A stretch of DNA of 64,000 nucleotides from Halobaculum sp. MBLA0143 (GCF_041361465.1 NZ_JBGKAC010000001.1:186001-250000), one strand, 5' to 3'. Shown: positions 1-9,091, counted from the first letter of the stretch. Translations and numbers: made by a program. Notes: generated by a model from the letters alone, not told the origin.

Positions 1-2
1 TC

Positions 3-275
3 TTCCTGTTCGTCGTCACCTTCGCCGTCTCGACGCTGTTGTTGTTCCTCGACGCCGTCGGCACTGGGCTGGATCTCTCCGTACTGGAGGCTGCGAGCGC
101 CACTGTCGCCATCCTGGGCAACGTGGGCCCGGGATTCGGCGCGGTCGGCCCGATGAACGGCTACACGGACTTCTCCACCCAGTCGAAGCTGTTCATGGTG
201 TTGTTGATGTGGATCGGACGCCTGGAGATCGTCTCCGTGCTCGTCCTACTGACGCCCTCGTTCTGGCGGACGTAG
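3..275 (+). CDS. trkH: TrkH-type potassium uptake protein, C-terminal end (partial)
   Basis: Only the last 90 or so residues are present; the gene begins before the window. The visible part has a hydrophobic helix, then a glycine-rich re-entrant pore loop (VGPGFGAVGP), and ends with a membrane helix and a Trp-Arg-Thr tail. This layout is typical of the fourth pore repeat of TrkH/KtrB channels, which import K+ across the cytoplasmic membrane, a central need of salt-in halophiles. An internal ATG exists but the reading frame is open to the window edge, so the call is a partial gene. KtrB rather than TrkH cannot be excluded. Confidence 0.72.
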   Translation, partial: FLFVVTFAVSTLLLFLDAVGTGLDLSVLEAASATVAILGNVGPGFGAVGPMNGYTDFSTQSKLFMVLLMWIGRLEIVSVLVLLTPSFWRT

Positions 276-310
276 TCGTCACGTGGGCGTCTCGCTGCGC
301 GCTCCCGGCC

Positions 311-1561
311 TCACGCGGCCATCGTAGTGTCGAGTCGCCCGCGCGCGACCCACCCCACCGCGAGCAGGACGCCGCCGGCGACGGCGAACCCGGCTGCCGG
401 GGAGACGCGGGCGGCGAGCCAGCCGCCGCCGAGGTACGCCAGCGGGAACGGCAGTTGGTACAGCGCGTTCGCCGCGCCAACGACGGTGCCGCGGTCGCGT
501 TCCGGCACGCTCGCTTGCAGGACGCTGTCCGTCGGGACGTTGAACGCCGGCTGTGTCGCGCCGACGACGGCGGCCGCGACGGCCGCGGCCGCGAGCCCGA
601 CGGTCGTGCCGCCGCCGACGGCGACGACCGCGGCGAGTCCGAGGGTTGCGAGTCCGCAAGCGACGACCCCGCCCGCGAGGGCGGCCGTCCGGTCCCAGTC
701 GGCACGGGCGACGACCCCGTTGCCCAGGAGTTTGCCCGCCTCGAACCCGACGAGCAGCACGGTGTACGCGAGCGCCGCCTCGAACGTCGCCGCTCCCAAC
801 GCCGCGAAGAACAGACTGTACGCGGGCATCACGAGGTTGATCCCGACGGCGACGGCGACGAGCACCGCGAGCGGGCCACGGAGGTAGCCCACGCCCGTCC
901 GGGTCCGCGACAGCAACGCCCGAGGGCGCAAGCCCGGGCCCGTCTCGTCGGAGTCGCTCGTCTCGTCGCGCCCGTCGGCCCGCCCGGGTGGGAGCGCCGC
1001 CAACGGGACGGCCCCGACGAGTGCGGCGGCGCCGGCGACGCCCAGCGCGGTCGTCGCCGTCGTCGCGGCGGTGAGGAGCCCGCCGGCCAGCAGGACCACC
1101 ACCTGCGTCGCCGCGTCCGTGCCGTGGACGACGGCGTTGGCGGCGTCCAAGTCCGTGACCAACTCCGGCAGCCACGCCTGACGGGCGACGTGGTGGAGGA
1201 ACTGCCCGACGCCGAGCACGACCACGACGGCGTACACCGCCGGCAGTGACAGCGCTCCGACGGCCGCCAACGCCGGCAGCGCGACGAGCCCGCCGCCGAA
1301 CAGGATCACTCCGGCCGCGACCACTCGGCGGCGCGGGAGGTGGTCGACGAGCGAACCGACGACCGGCGCCAGCAGCGCGTCGACGGAGCCCAGAGCCAGC
1401 GTCGCGCCGAGTTGGAGCGGCGACCCGGTCCGGCTCACGACGAGCCACGGCAACGCGACCCGCCGGAGCCCCGCCGCCAGCCTGACCGCGAGGCCGACGG
1501 TCCACAGCAGCGCGAACGAGCGTCGTCGTCGGAACAGCGAACGCAGCCACACGCGAACCAC
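311..1561 (-). CDS. MFS transporter (drug/solute exporter type)
   Basis: A protein of about 416 residues with alternating hydrophobic segments consistent with 10 to 12 membrane helices. The basic first cytoplasmic loop (VDHLPRRRVV) and the Arg-rich N-terminus (RSLFRRRRSF) fit a major facilitator superfamily exporter of the MFS_1 type. The frame is open far upstream, but the translation before GTG at 1561 is hydrophilic and lies over the opposite-strand gene. I chose this GTG because it sits about 27 bases after an AT-rich box (GTCAAAT); GTG at 1552 is the alternative. It converges with the TrkH gene, whose stop is 35 bases away. The substrate cannot be read from the sequence. Confidence 0.82.
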   Translation of the reverse strand: MVRVWLRSLFRRRRSFALLWTVGLAVRLAAGLRRVALPWLVVSRTGSPLQLGATLALGSVDALLAPVVGSLVDHLPRRRVVAAGVILFGGGLVALPALAAVGALSLPAVYAVVVVLGVGQFLHHVARQAWLPELVTDLDAANAVVHGTDAATQVVVLLAGGLLTAATTATTALGVAGAAALVGAVPLAALPPGRADGRDETSDSDETGPGLRPRALLSRTRTGVGYLRGPLAVLVAVAVGINLVMPAYSLFFAALGAATFEAALAYTVLLVGFEAGKLLGNGVVARADWDRTAALAGGVVACGLATLGLAAVVAVGGGTTVGLAAAAVAAAVVGATQPAFNVPTDSVLQASVPERDRGTVVGAANALYQLPFPLAYLGGGWLAARVSPAAGFAVAGGVLLAVGWVARGRLDTTMAA

Positions 1562-1693
1562 CCGCGGGCCGTTCGCCCGACCCCGATTTGACCGTTTCGA
1601 CGGTGTGTGAGTCTGGAACACGGCGACGGCGGCGAACGTCGGCCGTCCGGCGGGACGGGGGACTTTTGTCCCGGCCGCGTGAAGTGTCGTCTC

Positions 1694-2113
1694 GTGACAG
1701 ACGGGGGCGTCGACGAGGAGACTGCCGGCGGACGAGCCGACGGCCCGACGGCCGATCAGGTGGCCGAGTTGGCCGAGCGTGACTGGCGAGCGGCGCTGGC
1801 GGCCACGGGAGAGCTCGTCGGCCCGATCACTGACGAGATCATCCGGACCCACGGCGACCGCGGCCGTCGCGCCATCGAGGCGGTGTCGGAGCTCCGGGTG
1901 AAGCAGTACCGCGACTTCACGGTCGTCGTCGGCCACCACGAGGAACACGTCGTCGAGGACGGGGGCTGTGACTGTGCCGACGCCGCCTACAACCTCGACC
2001 CGGACGACCCGGATCAGCAGTGCTGGCACGCGCTCGCCGTCGACGTGGCCGAACGGGTCGACGCCGTCGACCACCACGACATGTGGTACTCCGAGGTGCG
2101 GGAGTTCCTGTAG
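1694..2113 (+). CDS. SWIM-type zinc-finger protein, haloarchaeal conserved
   Basis: A protein of 139 residues. Near the C-terminus it carries the spaced pattern C-x-C ... C-x-H (GCDCADAAYN followed by QQCWHALA), the hallmark of SWIM zinc fingers, which bind DNA or proteins. The N-terminal part is acidic and helical (VAELAERDWRAAL). GTG at 1694 was chosen because the protein-like, acidic sequence begins there; an upstream start at 1607 would add an arginine-rich stretch out of keeping with the family. It is divergent from the MFS gene with about 130 bases between them. The function is unknown; role in DNA repair, as for some SWIM proteins, is only a guess. Confidence 0.7.
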   Translation: MTDGGVDEETAGGRADGPTADQVAELAERDWRAALAATGELVGPITDEIIRTHGDRGRRAIEAVSELRVKQYRDFTVVVGHHEEHVVEDGGCDCADAAYNLDPDDPDQQCWHALAVDVAERVDAVDHHDMWYSEVREFL

Positions 2114-2186
2114 GCCCCCGACGAGTCGTCTGCCCGGTGTAGCGACGAGCGACACGCTTTCGCCGTCAGTCCGCGTACCGACGCCC

Positions 2187-3122
2187 GTGACAACCGCCGC
2201 GTCGGAGCGACGGACGGACGACCTCCCCGCGGGTGTGCCGGGCGAGGCCACCTACCGGACGGTCGACGGCGAGTCGTTCCACGTCGTCGAGGCCGGGCCG
2301 GAAGGGGGCGAACTCGTCGTGTTGCTCCACGGCTTCCCGGAGTTCTGGTACGGCTGGCGCGACCAGATCGCACCGTTGGCGAACGCGGGCTACCGCGTCG
2401 TCGCCGTCGACCAACGGGGGTACAACCGGTCGCCCAAGTCGCCGGAGCGCCGCGACTACCGCCTCGCCGCGCTCGCAGAGGACGTGATCGGGCTCGTCGA
2501 CGCCTACGACCGCGAGCGAGCGCACGTCGTCGGTCACGACTGGGGCGGCGTGGTGGGGTGGTGGCTGGCCGCCCGTCGCCCGGAGCGACTGCGCCGGTTC
2601 GTCGCCGTCCAGGCGCCCCACCCCGCGGTGATCCGCGGGACGCTCCGGCGCGACCCGACGACGCTCGTGCGAGCGAGCCACGCCGTCGCGTTCCAGGTGC
2701 CGGTCGCCCCGGAGGCGGCCTCTCGGGCGCTCGGCTGGCGGCTCCCCAAGACGATCATGCGCCGGACCGCGATGCCCGGCAGCTTCGACGAGGCGGACTT
2801 CCGGCGGTACGTCGCCGCCTGGGAGCGTCCGGGCGCGTTCACCGCGATGCTGAACTGGTACCGGGCGAACGCGCGGCCGCCGCCGCGACTCCCCGAGTCC
2901 GTCTCCGTGCCGACCCGGATCGTCTGGGGCGGCGACGACAGCTTCCTGCCGACGCAGATGGCCCACGACAGCACCGACCACGCCGCCGACGTCCGGATCA
3001 CGATGCTGCCGGAGGCGACCCACTGGCTGCAACACGACGTGCCCGCGAAGGTGACGGACGCGATCCTGGACGAACTCGGCGGCCGCGGCGGGGGTCGGTC
3101 GGCACGCCGACGGCCGGAGTGA
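2187..3122 (+). CDS. alpha/beta-hydrolase, epoxide hydrolase-like
   Basis: A protein of 311 residues with the full alpha/beta-hydrolase layout. The oxyanion-hole motif HGFPEFW begins at His48, the nucleophile elbow GHDWGG places Asp118 as nucleophile, an acidic residue lies in GGDDSF, and the catalytic base is probably His279 (ATHWLQHD). An Asp nucleophile with HGFPE is seen in epoxide hydrolases and haloalkane dehalogenases; the HGFPEFWYGW form favours epoxide hydrolase. It would act in the cytoplasm, as there is no signal peptide. The GTG at 2187 is the first good start after the preceding gene's stop. The exact substrate is not predictable. Confidence 0.85.
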   Translation: MTTAASERRTDDLPAGVPGEATYRTVDGESFHVVEAGPEGGELVVLLHGFPEFWYGWRDQIAPLANAGYRVVAVDQRGYNRSPKSPERRDYRLAALAEDVIGLVDAYDRERAHVVGHDWGGVVGWWLAARRPERLRRFVAVQAPHPAVIRGTLRRDPTTLVRASHAVAFQVPVAPEAASRALGWRLPKTIMRRTAMPGSFDEADFRRYVAAWERPGAFTAMLNWYRANARPPPRLPESVSVPTRIVWGGDDSFLPTQMAHDSTDHAADVRITMLPEATHWLQHDVPAKVTDAILDELGGRGGGRSARRRPE

Positions 3123-3124
3123 GC

Positions 3125-3616
3125 TTATTCCTTCGCCATCGTCACCCGAAGCCGGCCGCTTGGAGAGATGTCCAAGAAGAGAGCCTCGTACCCCGGAACC
3201 CCACCCGGCGGGACGCCGAACACCATCGTCTCGACTTCGTCGTGCTCTTCAGATGTCAGCTGTACCTCGTACCGCTTGTTCCCCCTGAGGTTGAGCGACT
3301 TCTCGGTGACACGCGGGGTCGCAGTACCTCCGGAGCCCAGAGCTGGGAGTGAGAACGAGCGTCCGTACACCGGGGGATCAGCCTTCTCGAATCCGCTTCC
3401 CGGCGTCTCAGTGACCGGAACAATCCTGACGATCGGAGTGTGGCCCGTCTGTGCACGATTCTCGACCTTCATGTCGAATGGAATCGCCCGGTCGGGACGA
3501 CTGCCACTCTCGTCGTCTGCTGCGGCAACTGTCGAAGTTGATCCGATTCCAGCGACGGCTGCCGCGGTGAGAGATTGGAGAACTGTCCGTCTGTCGTGGT
3601 CTGTGTTGTCACTCAT
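3125..3616 (-). CDS. Tat-exported hypothetical protein, partner of the zincin-like gene
   Basis: A protein of 163 residues. The N-terminus has a twin-arginine signal (HDRRTVLQSLTAAAVAGIG) and a likely cleavage site after TVAAA, so it should leave the cell folded. The mature part is beta-rich and hydrophilic with no recognised family; there are no cysteines to suggest metal or disulfide binding. It starts three bases after the stop of the HELGH gene at 3620, so the two are almost certainly one transcript. Its GC content is lower than that of its neighbours, suggesting that the pair was acquired together. The function is unknown. Confidence 0.7.
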   Translation of the reverse strand: MSDNTDHDRRTVLQSLTAAAVAGIGSTSTVAAADDESGSRPDRAIPFDMKVENRAQTGHTPIVRIVPVTETPGSGFEKADPPVYGRSFSLPALGSGGTATPRVTEKSLNLRGNKRYEVQLTSEEHDEVETMVFGVPPGGVPGYEALFLDISPSGRLRVTMAKE

Positions 3617-3619
3617 GAT

Positions 3620-4345
3620 CTACTTCTGGTAGGCGTACGGGCTCCACTCGTCGAGACAGCAGCTCGACCAGATGTGCCGGAACAGCACGTCGTCGGCTCC
3701 GGTGTCTGTTCCTTTGTCGTAGTAGTGCGGGACGCCACACTCGTTCTCGTCTTTCCCTTTGATAACCCCCATCGGGGTGGTCTGATACTTCGTTGAGGAA
3801 CTTGAGGTGCGGTCTGTCTTGCCTACGTTGTGTTCGTACTTTGGATCAGTGTTCTCCATGAACGCGTGCCCAAGTTCGTGGAGTACGGTACTCATAGCAG
3901 CGTGGGCTTTCCCGTTGCCTGCTTTTTGATAGCTAGAGGGTAGTTGTGAGACCCAGTACCCGGTTTGAGCATGCATGCACCGTGCGAAGGCCAACCCTCC
4001 ACTTGTCTCATCCGTATTTGAGAGGAGAACGGATACGTCGTCGAACTCATCGTGACCCGGCTGAAGGCTTTTACACGCTAGCCAGTCTCTGAACCATCCG
4101 TTGAGCCAACTCCAATCACTGCTAATGGACCCACATGGTACCGGTCCACTAACGTCCTTATAATACTCTTGTGGCGGATTTGGAGTTTTTGACCTGATTT
4201 CGATATCGATAGTGAGATTGATTCTGCTAAACGCACCTTTGATGTACGTCTTAGCACGGTTAAGCGCCCTCTGAGCATGTCTTTCGTTGTACATTCGATT
4301 ATACAATGATTGCGTCTGATAGAGATAGATGTTTTTATCTGCCAT
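3620..4345 (-). CDS. zincin-like protein with HELGH motif, function unknown
   Basis: A protein of 241 residues with no signal peptide. The stretch TVLHELGHAFMENTD contains an HExxH zinc-binding motif typical of gluzincin/metzincin metallopeptidases, with a further His in the following KYEHN segment as a possible third ligand. Six cysteines are present, many for a haloarchaeal cytosolic protein. The composition (many Lys, Asn, Ser, Tyr; GC near 50%) differs strongly from the acidic, GC-rich neighbours and points to horizontal transfer. A strong Shine-Dalgarno box precedes the ATG. It forms an operon with the exported protein downstream. Peptidase activity is inferred only from the motif. Confidence 0.7.
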   Translation of the reverse strand: MADKNIYLYQTQSLYNRMYNERHAQRALNRAKTYIKGAFSRINLTIDIEIRSKTPNPPQEYYKDVSGPVPCGSISSDWSWLNGWFRDWLACKSLQPGHDEFDDVSVLLSNTDETSGGLAFARCMHAQTGYWVSQLPSSYQKAGNGKAHAAMSTVLHELGHAFMENTDPKYEHNVGKTDRTSSSSTKYQTTPMGVIKGKDENECGVPHYYDKGTDTGADDVLFRHIWSSCCLDEWSPYAYQK

Positions 4346-4352
4346 CTACCGG

Positions 4353-4360
4353 CACCTCCT
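4353..4360 (-). promoter_or_regulatory. strong Shine-Dalgarno box of the zincin-like gene
   Basis: On the minus strand the sequence AGGAGGTG lies 7 bases before the ATG at 4345. It matches the 16S rRNA 3' end almost perfectly. Most promoters in this window appear leaderless, so a canonical leadered start is notable. An AT-rich CATAAAATA element near 4390-4400 could be its TATA box. Confidence 0.65.
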
Positions 4361-4464
4361 GTGTGTCGTGGTTGTCATCGGCACTTGGTCTATTTTATGG
4401 GGAAAGTAATGAAAACCACGATGATCTGTATTGCAAAAGGTTATTATAGTACTGATAGAGTTCG

Positions 4465-5010
4465 GTGTATGTGGAAACGAAACGCCGGCGGTTAGTCGCG
4501 GTTATATGTGGGATGCTCACTGCTGGCTGTGCAACCCGCGGCGACGAAAACGGAGTGACGGAACCCGAGACAACGGACTCGTCACGAACCCGAACACCAA
4601 CCAAGACCCGGACACCCACACCACGCGAGACGATCACCTGGGAGACTTGGATCGATCTGGTCCCAATTGTCCTCTCTGACGAGGAGCGCGAGCGGGTTGA
4701 GCCGATGTCGTTTGAGTCGCTGCCCGCCGAAGAGCGGCGGATCGTCCGTGAGGCGGCTGACGGGGAGTTTTCGGTCAGCTACGGCCGATACCAGACCCCA
4801 ACGGACGGCGGCCGGGCAGCCGGACTGTCCTCGCTGACGGACCGCATCTTCGCCCGCCTGGACCGTCAGATCGCAGCATACGAGTCGACACACGGAACGG
4901 ACACGGAGGTGCCTTCACACGTCAGAGCCGTCTACGTTCGCTACGAGGGACAACTGTACTGTCTTGATGTCGTTGTCGGCGACGCGAAACGGTACAGTTG
5001 CCCGTACTGA
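4465..5010 (+). CDS. predicted lipoprotein, hypothetical
   Basis: A protein of 181 residues with a short basic N-terminus (TKRRRLVAVICG), a hydrophobic stretch and a lipobox-like LTAGC, followed by a Thr/Pro/Arg-rich linker (RTPTKTRTPTPR). This suggests a lipid-anchored protein facing the cell exterior with a flexible tether. The C-terminal 120 residues form an acidic globular domain (LSDEERERVEPMSFESLP) of unknown type, ending in a Cys-containing YSCPY. An AT-rich TTATTATAG box at 4441-4449 lies about 25 bases upstream, so translation is probably leaderless from GTG at 4465 or 4471. It is divergent from the zincin operon and convergent with ubiB. Confidence 0.65.
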   Translation: MYVETKRRRLVAVICGMLTAGCATRGDENGVTEPETTDSSRTRTPTKTRTPTPRETITWETWIDLVPIVLSDEERERVEPMSFESLPAEERRIVREAADGEFSVSYGRYQTPTDGGRAAGLSSLTDRIFARLDRQIAAYESTHGTDTEVPSHVRAVYVRYEGQLYCLDVVVGDAKRYSCPY

Positions 5011-5013
5011 CCC

Positions 5014-6945
5014 TCAGTCCCGCCCGGACTTGACTTCGATCTCGGTGGTGTCGCCGTCTGTGGTCGTGTCGGCACCGCCGTCCGCGTTCCCGTCGCCTGC
5101 GCCGCCGCCGCCCGCACCACCGCCGCCGCTCGCCGAGCCGCCGGCCTGATTCGCCGCCCCCGGCAGCACCGTCTGGGCACCGGGCCCGTCGTCTTCCCCG
5201 CCGTCGCCGTCCTCGTCGTCACCGAAGTCAGTGGCGGCGGCGACGCCGCCGCTTCCCCCCTGGCGTTCCTTGAGGTTCTGGCGGGTGAACTGCGGTTGGG
5301 CCTGGAGACTCTTCGACCGACTGCGGAACGAGCGGTAGAGGAAGAACACCATCGGCAGCGTGAGCACGACGATCCCGGCGGCGATGTACAGGTCGACCGT
5401 CTCCGTCGCGGCCGTCCGGAAGGAGTAGACGATGGCGGCGGACAACAGCCCGACCGCGGTGAGGATGGAGTACGACAGCCGCTTGGCCAGCCGGTCCAAC
5501 ACGTCGTTGTCGTCTTCGAGGTTGACGTTGACCGTCAGACTCTCGCGTTCGACGCTGTCGAGGACGCTGTCGAGCTTCGGCGGGACCGTGAACAACGCCT
5601 CCGTCGTCTCCCGCACCTGGCCGGCGGCGTCGGCGGCGTACCGCTGGGCCGTCTCCTCCAGGTAGCCCTGTTCGCCCAGGTAGTCCGTCGCCACCTCGAT
5701 GAAGTCGAACTCGGGGTCGAGCGTGACACACACCCCTTCGACGACGGTGGCGACCCGGAGGACGAGCGCCATGTTCTGTGGCAGCCGCAGCGGGAAGTCG
5801 TAGATCGTCGACTCCACCTCCTCGATCACCTGTTGGACGCGGTACTGTTCGACGTCCTCGCCGCGCACGTCCGCGATGGCCAGCTCCATCACGTCGGCCA
5901 TCACGTCCCGGTCTGCCTCCGGCGAGAGCGTCCCCATCTCCACGAGCGCGTCCAGGATCCCGTCGATGTTCTGGTCGGCGACGGCGACGTAGAAGTCGAT
6001 GATCTTCTCCTGGACGAACGGGTCGACCCGGCCGGACATCCCGAAGTCGTAGAAGACGATCGCACCGTCGTCCGTCACCGCGAGGTTGCCCGGGTGCGGG
6101 TCGGCGTGGAACACGCCGTCTTCCGCGATCATCTGGAGGTAGATTCGTTGGAGCGTCGTCGCCAGCTCCGTCCGGTCGATCCCCTTCTCGTCTAACGTCT
6201 CCACGTCGGAAATCTTCACCCCGGGGATGTACTCCATCGTCAACACCCGGCCCGTCGACGCGCGGTGGACCGGCTCCGGAATGACGACTCGGTCGTTGCC
6301 CGCGAAGTTCTCCTTGATCTGTGTCAGGACGCGCCGTTCCCGGTCGTAGTCCATCTCCTGGTTGATCGTCTTGTCGAACTCGTCGGCGAGATTCTCCAAC
6401 GAGAACGCCTGGCCCTGGCCGACGAACCTGACGAGCAACGGCACGGACCACTTGATCACCTTCAGGTCTGCGTTCACGAGCTCCTCGATGCCCGGGCGGC
6501 GCACCTTCACCGCCACCGTCTGGCCGTCGTACTCCGCGACGTACACTTGGCCGAGGCTGGCTCCCGAGATGGGTTCGCGGTCGAACTCGTCGAACACCTC
6601 GTCGACGGGGCCGAGCTCCTCTTCTACGACCGCCTTCGACTCCGTCCACGACGCCGGCGGCACGTCGTCTTGCAGCTGTGACAGCGCCTCGATGTACTCT
6701 GCCGGGAGCACGTCCGGTCGGGTGGAGAGAATCTGCCCGAGCTTGATGAACGTCGGACCGAGGGTGAGCAGGGTGTCCAACAGAATCTCTGCACGGCGGC
6801 GCCGCTGGTCTGGCGTCACCTCGCGGCCGGGGCCGAACAACAGGAACCGGTTGCGGTCCCGGAGTAAGGCGACGATCAGCGGCAGGAACCGATAGACGAC
6901 GAGCGGGAACCGACGGTAGGCGCGGAGAGAGACCAGCGTGACCAC
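5014..6945 (-). CDS. ABC1/UbiB-family atypical kinase, membrane-anchored
   Basis: A protein of 643 residues with the UbiB hallmarks in order: KLGQ signature (about 68-71), an Ala-rich loop ASLGQVY (129-135), a VAVKV lysine (147), the HADPHPGN catalytic loop (280-287) and DFG (300-302). Two membrane helices follow near residues 505-550, then a low-complexity Gly/Asp-rich tail. UbiB proteins are ATPases/kinases supporting isoprenoid quinone and lipid metabolism at the membrane; a menaquinone link is plausible here. GTG at 6945 is the chosen start. The Hsp20 gene ends 6 bases upstream, so the pair is likely co-transcribed. It converges with the lipoprotein gene. Confidence 0.9.
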   Translation of the reverse strand: MVTLVSLRAYRRFPLVVYRFLPLIVALLRDRNRFLLFGPGREVTPDQRRRRAEILLDTLLTLGPTFIKLGQILSTRPDVLPAEYIEALSQLQDDVPPASWTESKAVVEEELGPVDEVFDEFDREPISGASLGQVYVAEYDGQTVAVKVRRPGIEELVNADLKVIKWSVPLLVRFVGQGQAFSLENLADEFDKTINQEMDYDRERRVLTQIKENFAGNDRVVIPEPVHRASTGRVLTMEYIPGVKISDVETLDEKGIDRTELATTLQRIYLQMIAEDGVFHADPHPGNLAVTDDGAIVFYDFGMSGRVDPFVQEKIIDFYVAVADQNIDGILDALVEMGTLSPEADRDVMADVMELAIADVRGEDVEQYRVQQVIEEVESTIYDFPLRLPQNMALVLRVATVVEGVCVTLDPEFDFIEVATDYLGEQGYLEETAQRYAADAAGQVRETTEALFTVPPKLDSVLDSVERESLTVNVNLEDDNDVLDRLAKRLSYSILTAVGLLSAAIVYSFRTAATETVDLYIAAGIVVLTLPMVFFLYRSFRSRSKSLQAQPQFTRQNLKERQGGSGGVAAATDFGDDEDGDGGEDDGPGAQTVLPGAANQAGGSASGGGGAGGGGAGDGNADGGADTTTDGDTTEIEVKSGRD

Positions 6946-6951
6946 CCCGGC

Positions 6952-7332
6952 TTACGCACTCGCGTCCGACGCCGTGTCGGGCTCCGTCACCGGAATCGTG
7001 CGCTCGCTGTCCGTCTCCCGCTTCGGGAGGCGAACCTCCAACACCCCGCGGTGCATCGAGGCCTCCGCCCCGTCGCCGACCGCGTCCGGCGGCAACGGAA
7101 TCTCCGCGTCGAGGAACAACGCGCGGTCCTCGCCGAGGTACTGGAACTCGTGTGGCGTGTCCTTCTCGCGTCTGGCCTCCACGCGCAGTCGGCCGCCGCC
7201 GAACGACACGTCCGTGGTCTCGGCGCTCGCACCGGGGAGGTCGACGACGAGGAGGTACGCCGCCTCGCTCTCCAACACGTCGGCGAACACCGTCTCCGGC
7301 AGGTCACGGAGCGCCTCGCGGAGCTTCGACAT
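6952..7332 (-). CDS. Hsp20/alpha-crystallin family small heat-shock protein
   Basis: A protein of 126 residues made almost entirely of the alpha-crystallin domain. The beta-sandwich ends with the family hallmark in which a hydrophobic strand (ALFLDAEIPLP) is followed by GVLEVRLPK. Small heat-shock proteins are ATP-independent holdases that bind unfolding proteins in the cytoplasm. The ATG at 7332 (MSKLREAL) was chosen over an in-frame start 21 bases upstream because homologues begin with a short amphipathic helix. It is the first gene of a probable operon with the UbiB kinase. Confidence 0.88.
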   Translation of the reverse strand: MSKLREALRDLPETVFADVLESEAAYLLVVDLPGASAETTDVSFGGGRLRVEARREKDTPHEFQYLGEDRALFLDAEIPLPPDAVGDGAEASMHRGVLEVRLPKRETDSERTIPVTEPDTASDASA

Positions 7333-7594
7333 ACGCGGAACTACACGGAGCACGTCGAAAAAGGCCGCGATTCGTCTCTCGTGTTGTTCGTGTGGTCGCC
7401 CGTGTCCGTCGGATTCTGTGACTGTACGGCGCGTGTTCTCGTCTGGGTGGAAGCCCGCGGCTCTCGCTTCGGTGCCGAAGAGTCTCGCTCCCCGGCAGTC
7501 TGGCGGGGCGTTCGGCCCGTCCGTGACCCTGCGACAGTCGGGCGAGACGACGAACGACCGTCAGACCCGTAACGGAGCCCGCCCAACGGAGCCC

Positions 7595-9091
7595 GTGACA
7601 CACGAACACACGGGCATCAAGCGCCGGACGCGGGTGGCGGCGGCCCGAGAGCGGCTCCACGAACGACTCCGTCCCCACGACCGGACGGAGCAGGTCCCGT
7701 TGCGCGAGGCGGTCGGCCGGGCGCTAGCGACGGACGTGACGGCGTCACGCGCGGTCCCACAGACGGACCGCGCGGCGGTCGACGGCTGGGCAGTCCGGGC
7801 GAGTGACACGGTGGGCGCGAGCCCTCGGGCGCCGGCCGTCCTGCGCGTCGCCCGGGACGGAGACGGTGCGGAGACCGACGGGACCGACACGACCGACACA
7901 CACGCCGAGACTCCGACGGTCTCCCCGGAGGCGGCAGTTCCGGTCGACACGGGTGAACCGTTGCCGGCCGGCGCCGACGCGGTCGTCCGGGTGGAGGTGA
8001 CGACGCGTGTCGGCGACGAACTGGAGGTGGCCCGCGCGGTGCCCGAACGGGGGGACGTGGTGGTCCGCGGCGAGGACGTGACCGGGGGCCAGCAGCTGTA
8101 CCGCGCCGGGCACCGGCTGCGGGCGGGCGATCTGGGGCTGCTGCGGGCGGTCGGACGCGAGCAGGTGACGGTCGCCGAGCGGCCACGGGTCGCCGTGTTC
8201 CCGACCGGGGACGAGTTGGTGGGGCGCGACCCCGACCCGGGGGAGACGCTGGAGACGAACGGCGTGGTCGTCGAGCGGCTGACGGCCGCCTGGGGGGGTG
8301 ACGCGACGGTCGAGCCGGCCGTGCCGGACGAGCCCGCGGCGCTCCGAGCGCGGCTGTCGACTGCCGCACGCGGACTCGACACGTCAGAGACAGTCGACGA
8401 CGCTGCCGACGGCCCAGCCGGTGCCGACACTCCCACCGACGCGGACGTGATCGTCACGGTCGGCGGGACGGCGGTAGGGGGGCGCGACCACCTCCCGTCG
8501 GTGGTGGCGGAACTGTCGGAGGGCGACGAGAACGCGACCGAGAGAGACGAGCGGGCCGAGCCGGACGACCCGGCCGACGAGCCGTTCGTCCGCGGGGTCG
8601 CGGCGGAGCCGGGCCACCCGACGACGCTGGGGGTCGTCGGCGACACCCCGGTCGTCTGTCTGCCGGGCTACCCGGTCGCCTGCGTCGTGGCAGCGGTGCA
8701 GTTCCTCCGCCCGGCCGTCCACCGACTCGCGGGGGGTCACACGCCGCCACACCCGACCACGGAGGCGGAGCTCACCCGGAAGGTGGCGTCCGGGCCGGGC
8801 GTCCGGACGTTCGCGCCCGTCCGACTCGGGGACGACGGTACCGACACCCACCGATCCGACACTGTAGGCACCGACGGCGCCGACGACACAGACACCGCGC
8901 ACGACACGAACGTCACGGGCGCCACCCCGACGGACGGCGGCACGAGCGCGCGGTCGACGCTCGGGCTCGCGGACGGCTGGGTGGTCGTCCCGGAGTCACG
9001 CGAGGGGTACGACACGGGCGAGACGGTCACGGTCGAACTGTGGGAGCGGCCGGCGGCCGGCCCGGCCGACACCGTGGGGGGACCGGCGTGA
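7595..9091 (+). CDS. moeA: molybdopterin molybdotransferase MoeA, first copy
   Basis: A protein of 498 residues. The N-terminal MoeA signature is visible as DRAAVDGWAVRA, then VDTGEPLPAGADAVVRVE, the LGLLRAVGREQVTV segment, a molybdopterin-binding core (VAVFPTGDELV ... VGGTAVGGRDHLP) and the C-terminal GYPVACVVA element. MoeA inserts molybdate into adenylated molybdopterin, completing the cofactor. Long acidic Thr/Asp insertions (near residues 90-110 and 410-450) enlarge it beyond the usual 400 or so residues. The GTG at 7595 gives the expected N-terminus. Its stop overlaps the start of the second moeA by 4 bases, so the two are translationally coupled. Confidence 0.9.
   Translation: MTHEHTGIKRRTRVAAARERLHERLRPHDRTEQVPLREAVGRALATDVTASRAVPQTDRAAVDGWAVRASDTVGASPRAPAVLRVARDGDGAETDGTDTTDTHAETPTVSPEAAVPVDTGEPLPAGADAVVRVEVTTRVGDELEVARAVPERGDVVVRGEDVTGGQQLYRAGHRLRAGDLGLLRAVGREQVTVAERPRVAVFPTGDELVGRDPDPGETLETNGVVVERLTAAWGGDATVEPAVPDEPAALRARLSTAARGLDTSETVDDAADGPAGADTPTDADVIVTVGGTAVGGRDHLPSVVAELSEGDENATERDERAEPDDPADEPFVRGVAAEPGHPTTLGVVGDTPVVCLPGYPVACVVAAVQFLRPAVHRLAGGHTPPHPTTEAELTRKVASGPGVRTFAPVRLGDDGTDTHRSDTVGTDGADDTDTAHDTNVTGATPTDGGTSARSTLGLADGWVVVPESREGYDTGETVTVELWERPAAGPADTVGGPA

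Noticed and set aside
279..1550. 423-residue Arg-rich minus-strand frame over the MFS gene
   Set aside because: Extreme Arg content and no helices; the alternative frame encodes a clear membrane transporter.
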